A DNA stretch of 64,000 nucleotides, from positions 434,001-498,000 of the forward strand of contig JALEGD010000001.1 of assembly GCA_022763425.1 (NCBI GenBank), in the 5' to 3' direction. Shown in pieces: positions 1-11,582 of this stretch; positions within the stretch are counted from its first letter, which is position 1, and each line of letters opens with the position of its first letter. The notes below the pieces were generated by a model that searched no databases, was not told the DNA's origin, and worked only from the letters and a program-made list of their open reading frames with translations. The DNA comes from Pelagibacteraceae bacterium. Its GTDB lineage: Bacteria > Pseudomonadota > Alphaproteobacteria > Pelagibacterales > Pelagibacteraceae. The translations under genes were made by a program, and so were the position numbers.

Positions 1-448
1 TTAACAAAATTAATTTTGATTGTTTTGAGGCCTCTTCAATAAGATTGGGCCAAATTTCAGACTCTACAAAAATTGAAATTTTAGGTTGCCAATATTTTAT
101 AAATTTTTTTACTATTCTTGGACCATCCAAAGGGGCGTACTGATGGACTGTATTTTTTGTTTCTAAATTTTCTTTAAAAAAATTGTATGAGCTTAATGTA
201 ACCGTGGTGATTAAAATATTTATATTAGGTTTTTTTTGATAATATTTCACAATTGGAGAAATCGATTTAATTTCACCTAAACTTGCCACATGAAACCAAA
301 CCACATTTGATAAATTGGTAATTTTAGTTTCACCTAATTTTTCTTTAAAGCGTTCTGGATCTTCTTTACCTTTTAGAACTCTCTTTTTAAGAATAAGGAC
401 CAAAAATGGTTCTAATAAAAAAGTAAATAGTTTGTATATATACAACAT
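1..448 (-). CDS. waaA: 3-deoxy-D-manno-octulosonic acid (Kdo) transferase, N-terminal part, cut by window edge
   Basis: WaaA (KdtA) transfers Kdo from CMP-Kdo to the lipid A precursor at the inner membrane. About 149 N-terminal residues are visible; the rest lies beyond base 1. They read as a membrane-proximal hydrophobic start (MLYIYKLFTFLLEP) followed by family hallmarks: RFKEKLGE, WFHVASLGEIKS, a TTVTLSS stretch, a QYAPLD motif and FVESEIWPNLI. The ATG at 448 overlaps the stop of the upstream MsbA-like gene as TAATG, so the two are very likely translated together. Pairing of Kdo transferase with an MsbA-like flippase fits lipopolysaccharide assembly. I see this from translation; function follows from family knowledge. 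Confidence 0.92.
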   Translation of the reverse strand, partial: MLYIYKLFTFLLEPFLVLILKKRVLKGKEDPERFKEKLGETKITNLSNVVWFHVASLGEIKSISPIVKYYQKKPNINILITTVTLSSYNFFKENLETKNTVHQYAPLDGPRIVKKFIKYWQPKISIFVESEIWPNLIEEASKQSKLILL

Positions 449-2184
449 TAAGAATTAAGATTCTGTTGATCGTAAAGCTTTTTATATATAATTGAATTTG
501 AAATTAGCTCTTCATGCGATCCTTGTTCAGCAACACGACCATTATCAATAACAAAAATTTTATTTACATTTTTTATAGTAGATAATCTGTGAGCTATGAT
601 GATTGTTGTTTTATCACTAATCAGATTTTCAATAGCTTTTTGAACTAGAGATTCTGATTCAGTATCTAGTGCTGAGGTTGCTTCATCAAGAAGAATAATT
701 GGACTGTTTTTTAAAATTGCTCTTGCAATTGATAATCTTTGTTTTTGACCACCTGATAATTTTATCCCAGCTTCGCCAATGACAGTATCATAACCATCTT
801 TAAGACTTTCAATAAACTCATGAGCCGCCGCTTTTTTTGCAGCTTCGATAATTTCTTCTTCTGTCGCTGAAATATTTCCAAAACTAATATTTGCTTTAAT
901 TGTATCGTCGAAGAGAACTATATCTTGGCTAACTAAAGAAATTTTTTCTCTTAGTGATTTAAGTTGAACATAATTAATATTTTGATTGTCTATATTTATT
1001 TCTCCCTCTTTAAGATTATAAAATCTTGGTATTAAATTTAAGATTGTAGACTTTCCTCCCCCACTGAGACCAACGAGTGCAGCTGAAGTTTTGCCTTTTA
1101 TTTCCAAAGTTAAATTTTCTAAAGCTTTAGTTCCATCTGGATAGTTAAAAGAAATATTTTTAAGTTGAATTTCACCATTTGTAATTTTTAACTTTTCTAA
1201 TTTATCATCTTGATAAACCTCATTTTTTTGATCAATTATTTCATAAATTCTTTTTGCAGCAGTTAAACCCTCTTGTATTCCAAGATTGATACCTGCCAAT
1301 GCTTTTACAGGTTGATATGCCATCATTAATGCAGTTAAGAATGATACGAATTGACCAATTTCCATAGCTCCTTGAATGCTACGATAACCAGCAAATAAAA
1401 TTACTAATGCAATTGCAAAAGCATTAATAGTTTCCATTATTGGACCCGCTCTATGCCTAGTTTGTTCGACTTTTTTTTCTTTTTTTAGTCGGGTATCAAT
1501 AACATCTGAAAATTTTTTTAATTCTTCTTGTTCTCTCTGATAGATTTGTATTACGGAGGTTCCTTTTAAAATTTCTGATAAAAATTTTGTAAAATTTCCA
1601 TATGCATCGAGGTTTTCTGAAGCTGCTTTTTGCATTTTTTTTCCAATTGATTTTGATGCAAATGCAGCAATCGGAATCATGATAATTGCAACTAAAGATA
1701 ATTGCCAATCTTGATAAAACATTACACCAAGCAGAGCAATTAAAGTAAAGCTTTCTTTAACTAAACTAAGTGAAAAAGCCATTATGGTACCAAGCAAAAC
1801 TCTAGTATCGTTTGCAAAATTTGAGATAAATTTTCCTGAGTGTTTTTCAATTAGGTGTGACAAATCTGATATTAAAATCTTACTCGTCATTAAAACTTGA
1901 ATATTTTTTAAAACTTTAAAAGCAACTTTGATTGTTGTCATTCGCACAATAAATATTGCTAAAGATTTGATTAAGAATGTAGCAATGATTGCTATTGGAA
2001 TAACAACTAACATTGTTTCATTTTTCTCAATAAAAATTTTTTTTATTGCAGGGTCTAAAAGCCAGGCTGTTACTGCAGTCATGGCAGCAGTTATGACAAC
2101 AAATAAAAAAATTATTAATATTTCTTTAAAGTATTTTTGTATTTGGGTTTTAAAAATTCTTGATGCAATTTTCACATTGCTCAT
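448..2184 (-). CDS. msbA: ABC transporter, MsbA-like lipid A/lipid exporter (fused membrane and ATPase domains)
   Basis: A 578-residue half-transporter of the type I exporter family. The N-terminal ~320 residues form a six-helix transmembrane domain (hydrophobic segments near 22-42, 60-82, 135-155, 160-176, 252-270, 275-295). The nucleotide-binding domain follows: Walker A VGLSGGGKST at 371-380, signature LSGGQ at 476-480, Walker B IILLDE at 496-501 and a switch histidine near 532. It lies between pmbA and waaA on the same strand and shares one base with waaA, which supports flipping of lipid A-core across the inner membrane. A general multidrug or lipid exporter cannot be excluded from sequence alone. 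Confidence 0.88.
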   Translation of the reverse strand: MSNVKIASRIFKTQIQKYFKEILIIFLFVVITAAMTAVTAWLLDPAIKKIFIEKNETMLVVIPIAIIATFLIKSLAIFIVRMTTIKVAFKVLKNIQVLMTSKILISDLSHLIEKHSGKFISNFANDTRVLLGTIMAFSLSLVKESFTLIALLGVMFYQDWQLSLVAIIMIPIAAFASKSIGKKMQKAASENLDAYGNFTKFLSEILKGTSVIQIYQREQEELKKFSDVIDTRLKKEKKVEQTRHRAGPIMETINAFAIALVILFAGYRSIQGAMEIGQFVSFLTALMMAYQPVKALAGINLGIQEGLTAAKRIYEIIDQKNEVYQDDKLEKLKITNGEIQLKNISFNYPDGTKALENLTLEIKGKTSAALVGLSGGGKSTILNLIPRFYNLKEGEINIDNQNINYVQLKSLREKISLVSQDIVLFDDTIKANISFGNISATEEEIIEAAKKAAAHEFIESLKDGYDTVIGEAGIKLSGGQKQRLSIARAILKNSPIILLDEATSALDTESESLVQKAIENLISDKTTIIIAHRLSTIKNVNKIFVIDNGRVAEQGSHEELISNSIIYKKLYDQQNLNS

Positions 2185-2186
2185 AG

Positions 2187-3506
2187 TTATTTACCTGCAA
2201 CAGTCATTCCATTGATTAAGAGTGTTGGAGAGTTAGTTGATGATTTAAACTCTAAGTCATTAGCTGCAATCATATTTTTGAACATATCTCCTAACGTCCC
2301 TGCAATAGTTACTTCATTAACTGGGTATAGCTCTTCACCATTTTCAATTAAAATTCCAGAGGCTCCCACACTATAATTTCCATTTGTTATATCTCCAGCT
2401 CTTCCTATTAGTTCTTTGACAAAGAAGGCTTTTTTTTGTTCAGAAATTAATTTTTTTAAATCAATACTACCATTATCAATAAAAAAGTTTGTAGAACCCC
2501 CACATCGACCATTAGTTTTCATATTAAGTATTTTTGAGTTGTAAGTATCTAAAAATATTTCCTTTAATATTCCGTTTTCTACTAAATTGATTTTTTCATT
2601 TTTAACACCTTCTCCATCAAAATTTTGTGATCCTAGAGCTTTTTTGATGAGAGGGTCATCTATAATATTGATTTTTTTATCAAATACTTGTTTTCCCAAA
2701 GAGTCTTTTAAAAAAGAAGTACCTCTTGCAAATGAAGATCCAGAAATTGCAGAACCAAAAGTTGAAAGTAAACTTTTTGCGACTCGTTTATCAAAAATGA
2801 TTGACATTTTTCCGCTTTTAATTTTTTTTGCATTTAGCCTTTTACATGCTTTTTCAGAGGCTCGTTTGCCAATTTCTTTTGGGTTTTCTAATTTATCAGA
2901 AAATCTACTGATATTAATTTCATAATCTCTTTCCATTGAGCCATTTTCCTCAGCAAGCGCTTCACAAAAAACTGAAAAGGATGAGGATTGATAGCCATCA
3001 CAAAAACCATCACTATTAGCAAATATAAAATTAGATTTATTTTCAGAAAAAGAGGATCCATTTGAATTTTTAATTTTAGGGTTTGAAAACATTTCCTCTT
3101 CCATTTCTTGTAAAAAATCTTTTTTGAATTCATTGCTTAAGTTAGTTTGATCATAAAGATCAAGATCTTTACTTTCAGTTTCCAGATCATCTTTAGATGG
3201 CAAACCAGTGTTTTTATCTTCTGGAGAAACTTTTGAACAGTCAACACATCTTTGAATTAGTTTTTCTAAATTTTTTTCATCAAAATTAGATGTAGAGACG
3301 TTTGATTTTTTTTTATCTATGTAAGTTGTTAGACCTAAAGATAAGATCTCAGATCTATCTGAATGTTCTACTTTTTTATTTCTAAAATTAATCGTATCGG
3401 ATATTGAATTGCTAAGGCTAACCTCAACATCAGTTGCCCCATATTTTTTTGCAATCGATATTGATTTTTCAGCTAGTTGAGAAAGATACTCTTTTGTTTT
3501 AAGCAT
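2187..3506 (-). CDS. pmbA: TldE/PmbA family protein, partner of TldD
   Basis: A 439-residue member of the TldD/PmbA (TldE) metalloprotease superfamily. It shows the typical N-terminal segment (KYGATDVEVSLS), the YQSSSFSVFCEALAE region and the C-terminal GNYSVGASGILIENGE and VNEVTIAGTLGDMF blocks seen in PmbA. It lacks the HExxxH zinc motif, as expected for the non-catalytic-looking TldE subunit; the window's TldD (6737-8155) has that motif. In characterised bacteria the two form a heterodimer that degrades unfolded or modified peptides. It overlaps ubiA by 8 bases and ends two bases before msbA. Confidence 0.9.
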   Translation of the reverse strand: MLKTKEYLSQLAEKSISIAKKYGATDVEVSLSNSISDTINFRNKKVEHSDRSEILSLGLTTYIDKKKSNVSTSNFDEKNLEKLIQRCVDCSKVSPEDKNTGLPSKDDLETESKDLDLYDQTNLSNEFKKDFLQEMEEEMFSNPKIKNSNGSSFSENKSNFIFANSDGFCDGYQSSSFSVFCEALAEENGSMERDYEINISRFSDKLENPKEIGKRASEKACKRLNAKKIKSGKMSIIFDKRVAKSLLSTFGSAISGSSFARGTSFLKDSLGKQVFDKKINIIDDPLIKKALGSQNFDGEGVKNEKINLVENGILKEIFLDTYNSKILNMKTNGRCGGSTNFFIDNGSIDLKKLISEQKKAFFVKELIGRAGDITNGNYSVGASGILIENGEELYPVNEVTIAGTLGDMFKNMIAANDLEFKSSTNSPTLLINGMTVAGK

Positions 3507-4359
3507 TATGAAAAACTAGTATTTGAATTATAAAAATTGACAACCCATAATAGTTATTCAGTTTAAAAAGAGATAAGTTTTTTTGAGAATTATTTTTAGA
3601 CACATGTATTATTTGATAAATTAGCAATAAAAAAGAGAGCAAAAAAAAACTAATCATTAGATTAAATTTAGCTAGCACTAAGTAAACAGATATTAGCATT
3701 ATTAAAAAACTTAAAAAATAAACAGTAGTAATAAAACTTTTTATTGCTTCACTAAACTTGATTGCAGTTGACTTAACACCAATTTTTATATCATCTTCAC
3801 TATCTTGCAATCCATAGATCGTATCATATCCCAAAGTCCACAATACTGCAGAAATGTATAAAAAAATAATTGAGAGATTGATTGTGTCATTAAATACCAA
3901 CCAACTCAACAGGACGCCCCAATTGAATACAATGCCAAGAAACAGTTGTGGCCAAAAAGTTATCCTTTTCATAAAAGGATAAAGCAAAATTAGAATTGAG
4001 GATGATAGGCCAAATAAAATTGCTTTAAAATTAAATTGCGCAAGTATTAAAAGTGCTAACAAACAAAGTATAAATATTAATAACCATGCACTTTGAATTG
4101 AAATTGTTTCTGATGCTAATGGACGACTTTTTGTTCTCGCAACCTTTTGGTCGATTTTCTTATCAATAATATCATTGTAAACACAACCAGCGCTTCTCAT
4201 CAAAATTGAACCTAAAAAAAATAAAGTAAAATAAATAAACCATTGTTTATCAATGTCATGACCAACTGAAACGTAAGCGAAGCCCCATGCACACGGCCAA
4301 AATAAGAGCATAAATCCTATAGGCTTATCAAGCCTCATTAAGGAAATATATTTTTGCAT
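3499..4359 (-). CDS. ubiA: 4-hydroxybenzoate polyprenyltransferase
   Basis: An integral membrane prenyltransferase of 286 residues that attaches the polyprenyl tail to 4-hydroxybenzoate in ubiquinone synthesis. The two Mg-diphosphate-binding motifs are present: NDIIDKKID at 62-70, followed by the conserved arginines in VARTKSRPLAS, and YDTIYGLQDSEDD at 178-190. About eight to nine hydrophobic helices surround them, as usual for the UbiA superfamily. It overlaps pmbA by 8 bases and abuts the upstream quinone oxidoreductase gene, so it is probably part of the same transcript. Ubiquinone supports the bc1 complex encoded further along. Confidence 0.95.
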   Translation of the reverse strand: MQKYISLMRLDKPIGFMLLFWPCAWGFAYVSVGHDIDKQWFIYFTLFFLGSILMRSAGCVYNDIIDKKIDQKVARTKSRPLASETISIQSAWLLIFILCLLALLILAQFNFKAILFGLSSSILILLYPFMKRITFWPQLFLGIVFNWGVLLSWLVFNDTINLSIIFLYISAVLWTLGYDTIYGLQDSEDDIKIGVKSTAIKFSEAIKSFITTVYFLSFLIMLISVYLVLAKFNLMISFFLLSFLLLIYQIIHVSKNNSQKNLSLFKLNNYYGLSIFIIQILVFHNA

Positions 4360-5334
4360 TTACGGAATTATTACAGCTGGACCTGTTAGAAGTCTTGACT
4401 CAAGCTCTTCATGAATTTTTTGAGCTTCATCTAGTTTGTATTTTTTTGAAATATTAATTTTAATTTTACCATCTTTGATGGCCGCAAATACTCTATTGGT
4501 TGCATCAACAAGCTCTTCTCTTTTCATAGTATAATGAGCTACAGACGGCCTTGTGAAAAACAATCCTTTACCAGCAATATGTTTTTTAACATCAATTGAT
4601 TTAACTGGTCCAGATGCATTTCCAAAGGATACCATCATTCCTCTTACTTTTAAAACTTCAAAAGACCCTTCATAAGTTGTCTCTCCAACTCCATCATAAA
4701 CAACATCAATTGAATTCTCTCCAAATTTTTTTTTAATTTCTTCAGCAAAATTATTTTCGTTGTAATTAATGACATGATGACACCCATTTTGTTTTGCAAT
4801 CTCTTCTTTTTCTTTTGAACCAACCGTGCCAATGACTTCACATCCAAGCGCGTTTGCCCATTGACAAAATATTTGTCCTAGACCACCCGCTGCCGCGTGA
4901 TAAAGAACTTTTTCTCCTTTTTTGACAGGATAAGTTCTATGTAAAAGATACTCAGCAGTATTACCTTTTAGCATGATACAGGCTGCAACTTCGTCTGAGA
5001 TATAATCAGGTATTTTTACTAGTTTATCGGCTGGGTAAATTTGTTTTTCTGAATAAGAACCTACAGGTGCAGATGTATGGACAACTCTATCTCCAGGTTT
5101 AAATTCTTTTACATCATTACCAATCTTTTCAATTACACCTGCAGCTTCTAAGCCTAAAAGAGATGGCAACTCTAAAGGATATAAACCTGAACGATGATAA
5201 GTATCAATATAGTTTAAACCTATACATTTATTTTCAATTAACACTTCATTTGATTTTGGCTCTGGAAGATTTATATCTTCAACTTTTAGAACTTCCGGAC
5301 CACCAAATGCATGAAATCTAACAACTTTAACCAT
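4360..5334 (-). CDS. Zinc-free quinone oxidoreductase (zeta-crystallin-like, MDR family)
   Basis: A 324-residue medium-chain dehydrogenase/reductase of the NADPH:quinone reductase branch. The start resembles Qor proteins (VVRFHAFGGPEVLKVED), followed by GLNYIDTYHRSG and LPSLLGLEAAGVIEKIG. The nucleotide-binding loop AAAGGLGQ lies at 147-154. The structural and catalytic zinc cysteines of alcohol dehydrogenases are absent, as in quinone reductases. It probably reduces quinones or unsaturated carbonyls with NADPH in the cytoplasm; the real substrate cannot be read from sequence. It ends exactly where ubiA begins, so the two may share an mRNA. Confidence 0.88.
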   Translation of the reverse strand: MVKVVRFHAFGGPEVLKVEDINLPEPKSNEVLIENKCIGLNYIDTYHRSGLYPLELPSLLGLEAAGVIEKIGNDVKEFKPGDRVVHTSAPVGSYSEKQIYPADKLVKIPDYISDEVAACIMLKGNTAEYLLHRTYPVKKGEKVLYHAAAGGLGQIFCQWANALGCEVIGTVGSKEKEEIAKQNGCHHVINYNENNFAEEIKKKFGENSIDVVYDGVGETTYEGSFEVLKVRGMMVSFGNASGPVKSIDVKKHIAGKGLFFTRPSVAHYTMKREELVDATNRVFAAIKDGKIKINISKKYKLDEAQKIHEELESRLLTGPAVIIP

Positions 5335-5343
5335 AAGGAAAAT

Positions 5344-6015
5344 CTATAACATTTTTATCAGATCTGAAAGATCTTTTATTTTATAGTTTGGTTGATATCC
5401 AAGGTTATCAAATTTTTTATTAAATCGATCTACCCAGATAGATTGATATCCATAATAACCACCACCTACAATATCCCAGGTATTAGAGCTCATGAAACAC
5501 ACCTCTTCAGGTTTGCATAAATATTTTTTTGTAACCAGTTCATATACTTTTGGATCAGGTTTATAAATACCAACTTCTTCAATTGAAATAATATCATCAA
5601 AAAGCTCTTGGACTTTGGCATGAGTTGTTAGTTTATCAAGTAGGTCAGGAGTACCATTAGATAATATACAAGTTTTAATTTGTTTCTCTTTAAGATCGAG
5701 AAGGCATTTTTTTAACTCAGGGTAGGGTTTTAATTTTTTATAAAGTTCAAGAAGTTCATTGCGATGAGATTTATCAATTTCATGAATATCCATTGCAAAA
5801 TCAAGAGCGTCTTCTGTTATTTTCCAAAAATTTGCATGCTTTTTCATTAAAGATCTTAACCACGTATATTCAAGCTGCACTGTTCTCCAAGTGGTGGAAA
5901 AGGAAAACCAATTGTTACCAATTTTAGAGGCTAAATTTTCTGCTGCTGAATTTATATCAAAACAAGTACCATAAGCATCGAATGCACAAACTTTAATATT
6001 TTCAATTTTCTTCAT
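5344..6015 (-). CDS. HAD-superfamily hydrolase, (S)-2-haloacid dehalogenase type II-like
   Basis: A 223-residue haloacid-dehalogenase-type hydrolase. The nucleophile is D13 in AFDAYGT, and the L-2-haloacid dehalogenase signature residues are all visible: the arginine in STTWR, serine in ILSNGTPD, lysine in YKPDPKVYELV, and the S-N-D pattern in SSNTWDIVG. A dehalogenase is therefore plausible, but related phosphatases share most of this, so the substrate is open. I chose the ATG at 6015 because the frame's next upstream start (6042) would extend past the divergent rsmE start at 6036, and the extra nine residues are not family-like. Confidence 0.82.
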   Translation of the reverse strand: MKKIENIKVCAFDAYGTCFDINSAAENLASKIGNNWFSFSTTWRTVQLEYTWLRSLMKKHANFWKITEDALDFAMDIHEIDKSHRNELLELYKKLKPYPELKKCLLDLKEKQIKTCILSNGTPDLLDKLTTHAKVQELFDDIISIEEVGIYKPDPKVYELVTKKYLCKPEEVCFMSSNTWDIVGGGYYGYQSIWVDRFNKKFDNLGYQPNYKIKDLSDLIKML

Positions 6016-6035
6016 TAGATATAGAAATATTTTAG

Positions 6036-6740
6036 ATGCCAAAAATTAGATTATTTTTTGATAAAACTCTAGAAGAAAAAAAAGAGTTAGAAATTATTGG
6101 AGAAGAATTTCATTATCTTTGTAATGTAATGAGGTGCAATCTTGGATCTGTTATTTCATTATTTAATGGAAAAGATGGTGAGTTTACATGTGAATTAATC
6201 AGTAAAGAAAAAAAAAAAATTATATTAAAGGTATTAAAAAGGGCAGAGTACTTAAAAATAAACAATCATTTTGAACTAGCCTTTTGTCCACCTAAATCTC
6301 AAAGATTAGATTTTTTAATTCAAAAATGTACTGAATTAGGAGTAAAGAGTTTCTCTCCAGTAATATCAGATCATACTTTGAATAGAAAAATTAATTTAGA
6401 TCGTATAAAAAAAATAATCAAAGAAGCTGTTGAGCAGTCAAATCAAATTTATATTCCTGAGATTAATGAGCCTACAAGTTTTGATAAATATACCTCAAAT
6501 AATAAAAAGATTTTTTTTGCAGACATTCAGTCTGAAACAAAATTTTCTGATTTAAAGAGTAGAAGCGATAGCTTAAATAGTTCAATCTTTATTGGACCAG
6601 AAGGAGATTTTTCATCAAAAGAGATTAATATTTTAAGAGAAAGAAAAAATTGTATAAGTTTCTCATTGGGCCCCAGGATATTAAGAAGTGAGACTGCAGC
6701 AATTGCTTCTTTGGTCTTATTTAATAATTTAAAAAATTAA
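6036..6740 (+). CDS. rsmE: 16S rRNA (uracil-1498-N3)-methyltransferase
   Basis: A SPOUT-class methyltransferase of 234 residues that methylates U1498 of 16S rRNA. The N-terminal PUA-like segment includes GEEFHYLCNVMRCNLG. The trefoil-knot SAM-binding core ends with FIGPEGDFSSKEI and SLGPRILRSETAAIASL, both hallmark RsmE motifs. It is a single-gene transcription unit with a 20-base divergent spacer towards the HAD gene, and its last four bases overlap the end of tldD on the other strand. Confidence 0.95.
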   Translation: MPKIRLFFDKTLEEKKELEIIGEEFHYLCNVMRCNLGSVISLFNGKDGEFTCELISKEKKKIILKVLKRAEYLKINNHFELAFCPPKSQRLDFLIQKCTELGVKSFSPVISDHTLNRKINLDRIKKIIKEAVEQSNQIYIPEINEPTSFDKYTSNNKKIFFADIQSETKFSDLKSRSDSLNSSIFIGPEGDFSSKEINILRERKNCISFSLGPRILRSETAAIASLVLFNNLKN

Positions 6741-8155
6741 ATATTAGTACCACCAACGGTGATTTGATCTACTAAGATTGATGGTTGACCAACACCAACA
6801 GGAACCCATTGACCAGCCTTGCCACATGTTCCAATTCCTGGATCAAGTTTCATATTATTTCCCACCATTGAAACTTTGGTTAAAATATCTGGACCATTAC
6901 CGATTAAAGTCACTCCTTTTAATGGAGCTCCAATTTTTCCATTAATAATTTCGTAAGCTTCAGTGCATGAAAATACAAATTTACCATTTGTTATATCTAC
7001 CTGTCCTCCACCAAACGAAACTGCATAAACACCTTTATCTACACTTTTAATCATTTCATCTTGAGTATGATTTCCATTAACCATGAATGTATTGGTCATT
7101 CTAGGCATTGGTGCATATTCAAAACTTTCTCTTCTTCCATTTCCAGTTGGTTCAACTTTCATTAATTTTGCATTCATCCGATCTTGCATGAAATTTTTTA
7201 ATATACCATTTTCAATTAAGACATTTCTTGATGTTGGAGTGCCTTCATCATCAATTGTTAATGATCCTCTTCGACTAGCAATTGTTCCATCATCAACAAC
7301 AGTTACATTTTCATGTGCAATTTTTTGCCCTACCAAATTATGAAATGCTGATGTTTTTTTTCTATTAAAATCTCCCTCAAGACCGTGCCCGATAGCTTCA
7401 TGTAAGATGATGCCTGGCCACCCTGGACCCAAAACAACTTTCATTTCACCTGCGGGAGCTGGTTTACTATCTAAATTGACTTCAGCCTGTCTAATTGCTT
7501 CATCGCATATAGTTTTCCAGTTATCGCTGCCAAGATAATTTTCATAATCCATTCTGCCACCGGTACCATAAGATCCTGTTTCTTTTTTTCCATTTCTTTC
7601 CATCATCACAGAAACATTAAATCTGACTAATGGCCTTTGATCTTTGTAAACTTGGTTATCAGATTTTATAATTTCTACTGATTGGTGTTCGCCAAAAAAA
7701 GATGCTGTCACTTGTTTTATATTTGGATTTTTTTGTCTTACATAATCATCTATTTTTTTTAAAAGCTCCACTTTTTCCTTAAAAGGTTTATTTTCTATTG
7801 GATCTTTGTCTTCATATAATTTTATATTTGTTCTTTTAGGATTACTTTGTTTTTGAACTTTATTTGAACCATTGTTCATGTTTGAAACCAAGTTTTGAGA
7901 AGCATCATTTAGAGATTTTTTTGATATAATATTAGAGTGACAAAATGCAGTTTTGTCATCCTGAACTGCTCTAAAACCAAAACCTAAACTTGAGTCAAAA
8001 CTTGTATTTTTAATCTTACCATCATCTAATACGAGAGACTCACTTTTAGAATTTTCTAAGAATAGTTCACCATCGTCACAGTTGTTTAAGGTCTCCGATA
8101 CAACTTGTTCAGCTTGCTGTTGAGAAATGTCAGAATTGTTAAAAAAGTCGCTCAT
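6737..8155 (-). CDS. tldD: Metalloprotease TldD
   Basis: A 472-residue TldD. The zinc-binding helix is intact at 252-257 (HEAIGH, an HExxxH motif), within LHEAIGHGLEGDFNRK, and the later conserved cysteine in FVFSCTEAYEI is present. TldD with TldE/PmbA forms a barrel-like protease acting on unstructured peptides; the partner lies at 2187-3506. The gene is monocistronic here, transcribed away from the cytochrome oxidase operon across a 71-base divergent spacer, and its 3' end overlaps rsmE by four bases. Confidence 0.95.
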   Translation of the reverse strand: MSDFFNNSDISQQQAEQVVSETLNNCDDGELFLENSKSESLVLDDGKIKNTSFDSSLGFGFRAVQDDKTAFCHSNIISKKSLNDASQNLVSNMNNGSNKVQKQSNPKRTNIKLYEDKDPIENKPFKEKVELLKKIDDYVRQKNPNIKQVTASFFGEHQSVEIIKSDNQVYKDQRPLVRFNVSVMMERNGKKETGSYGTGGRMDYENYLGSDNWKTICDEAIRQAEVNLDSKPAPAGEMKVVLGPGWPGIILHEAIGHGLEGDFNRKKTSAFHNLVGQKIAHENVTVVDDGTIASRRGSLTIDDEGTPTSRNVLIENGILKNFMQDRMNAKLMKVEPTGNGRRESFEYAPMPRMTNTFMVNGNHTQDEMIKSVDKGVYAVSFGGGQVDITNGKFVFSCTEAYEIINGKIGAPLKGVTLIGNGPDILTKVSMVGNNMKLDPGIGTCGKAGQWVPVGVGQPSILVDQITVGGTNI

Positions 8156-8199
8156 ATATTAGTGTTTTGTCAAAGTGTCGCAAAGTACAATTTAGATGT

Positions 8200-8218
8200 T
8201 TTTGCTATAAAAGCAAAA
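8200..8218 (+). promoter_or_regulatory. Perfect inverted repeat just upstream of coxB
   Basis: Seven bases TTTTGCT are followed by a five-base ATAAA loop and the exact complement AGCAAAA, ending eight bases before the coxB ATG. The centre also reads TATAAA, so the same bases could be a -10 element, an operator, or a hairpin in the coxB leader. Nothing in the sequence decides between these. Confidence 0.4.
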
Positions 8219-8226
8219 TCAAAATC

Positions 8227-10658
<2,432 letters not shown>

Positions 10659-10664
10659 TTTGAA

Positions 10665-11582
10665 GTGTCTGCGAGAACAACTGAATTAAACAATACAACA
10701 GTAAGCTTCTCGCAGATTTTTATTTCCTTCTATGAGCTAATGAAACCAAGAGTGATGTCACTCGTAATTTTTACTGCTTTAGTCGGTTTAGTTATTGCTC
10801 CTGTAAAAGTAAATTTTTTAAATTCAGTTATTTCTCTTTTCTTTGTAGCAATTGGCGCTGGTGCGGCTGGAGCATTAAATATGTGGTATGAGTCTGATAC
10901 TGATAAGTTAATGAGCAGAACTTGCCTTAGGCCTTTGCCATTAGGAAAGTTAAAGCAGGACCATGCTTTGTGGTTTGGCTTATCAATGTCAATTCTATCA
11001 ATAATTGGACTTTATTCTTTTTCTAATTTTTTATCTGCTTTAGTATTAACTATTACAATCGGCTTTTATTTTTTTGTTTATACAGTTTGGCTTAAAAGAA
11101 AAACTCCTCAAAATATTGTCATAGGTGGAGCAGCTGGTGCTTTCCCACCAGTTATTGGATGGACTATCGCAACGAATAGTATTTCAATTGAACCAGTTAT
11201 TTTATTTTTAATTATTTTTTTATGGACCCCATCTCATTTTTGGGCGTTAAGCCTATATAAAAATGAAGATTACAAAAATGCAGGCATTCCAATGCTACCA
11301 GTTGTAGCTGGAGAAAATTACACAAAAAAAAATATTCTAATTTATTCAGTTCTTTTATTTCCATTTACAATTTTGCCATACTTTTTAGGTTTTGCAGGAA
11401 TAATAAATTTGATTACCGCAATAGGTTTTGGGTTTTATTATATTTATTTATCATATAAACTTTTTAAAGAAGTTGATAAAAAAATTTATGACAAGATAGC
11501 TACAAAAATTTTTGTTTTTTCAATTTTTTACTTATTCTTTATATTTTCAACTATCTTAATTGATAATTATCTCGGCATTTAA
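10665..11582 (+). CDS. ctaB: Protoheme IX farnesyltransferase (heme O synthase)
   Basis: A UbiA-superfamily membrane enzyme (305 residues) that farnesylates protoheme to heme O, the first step toward the heme a used by CoxA. The heme O synthase signature is visible: N72, E76 and D80 followed by M83, R85 and T86 in NMWYESDTDKLMSRT, then LRPLPLG, and later WTPSHFWALS. The start is GTG at 10665, six bases after the coxA stop. It lies within the oxidase operon, as in other Alphaproteobacteria. Confidence 0.97.
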   Translation: MSARTTELNNTTVSFSQIFISFYELMKPRVMSLVIFTALVGLVIAPVKVNFLNSVISLFFVAIGAGAAGALNMWYESDTDKLMSRTCLRPLPLGKLKQDHALWFGLSMSILSIIGLYSFSNFLSALVLTITIGFYFFVYTVWLKRKTPQNIVIGGAAGAFPPVIGWTIATNSISIEPVILFLIIFLWTPSHFWALSLYKNEDYKNAGIPMLPVVAGENYTKKNILIYSVLLFPFTILPYFLGFAGIINLITAIGFGFYYIYLSYKLFKEVDKKIYDKIATKIFVFSIFYLFFIFSTILIDNYLGI

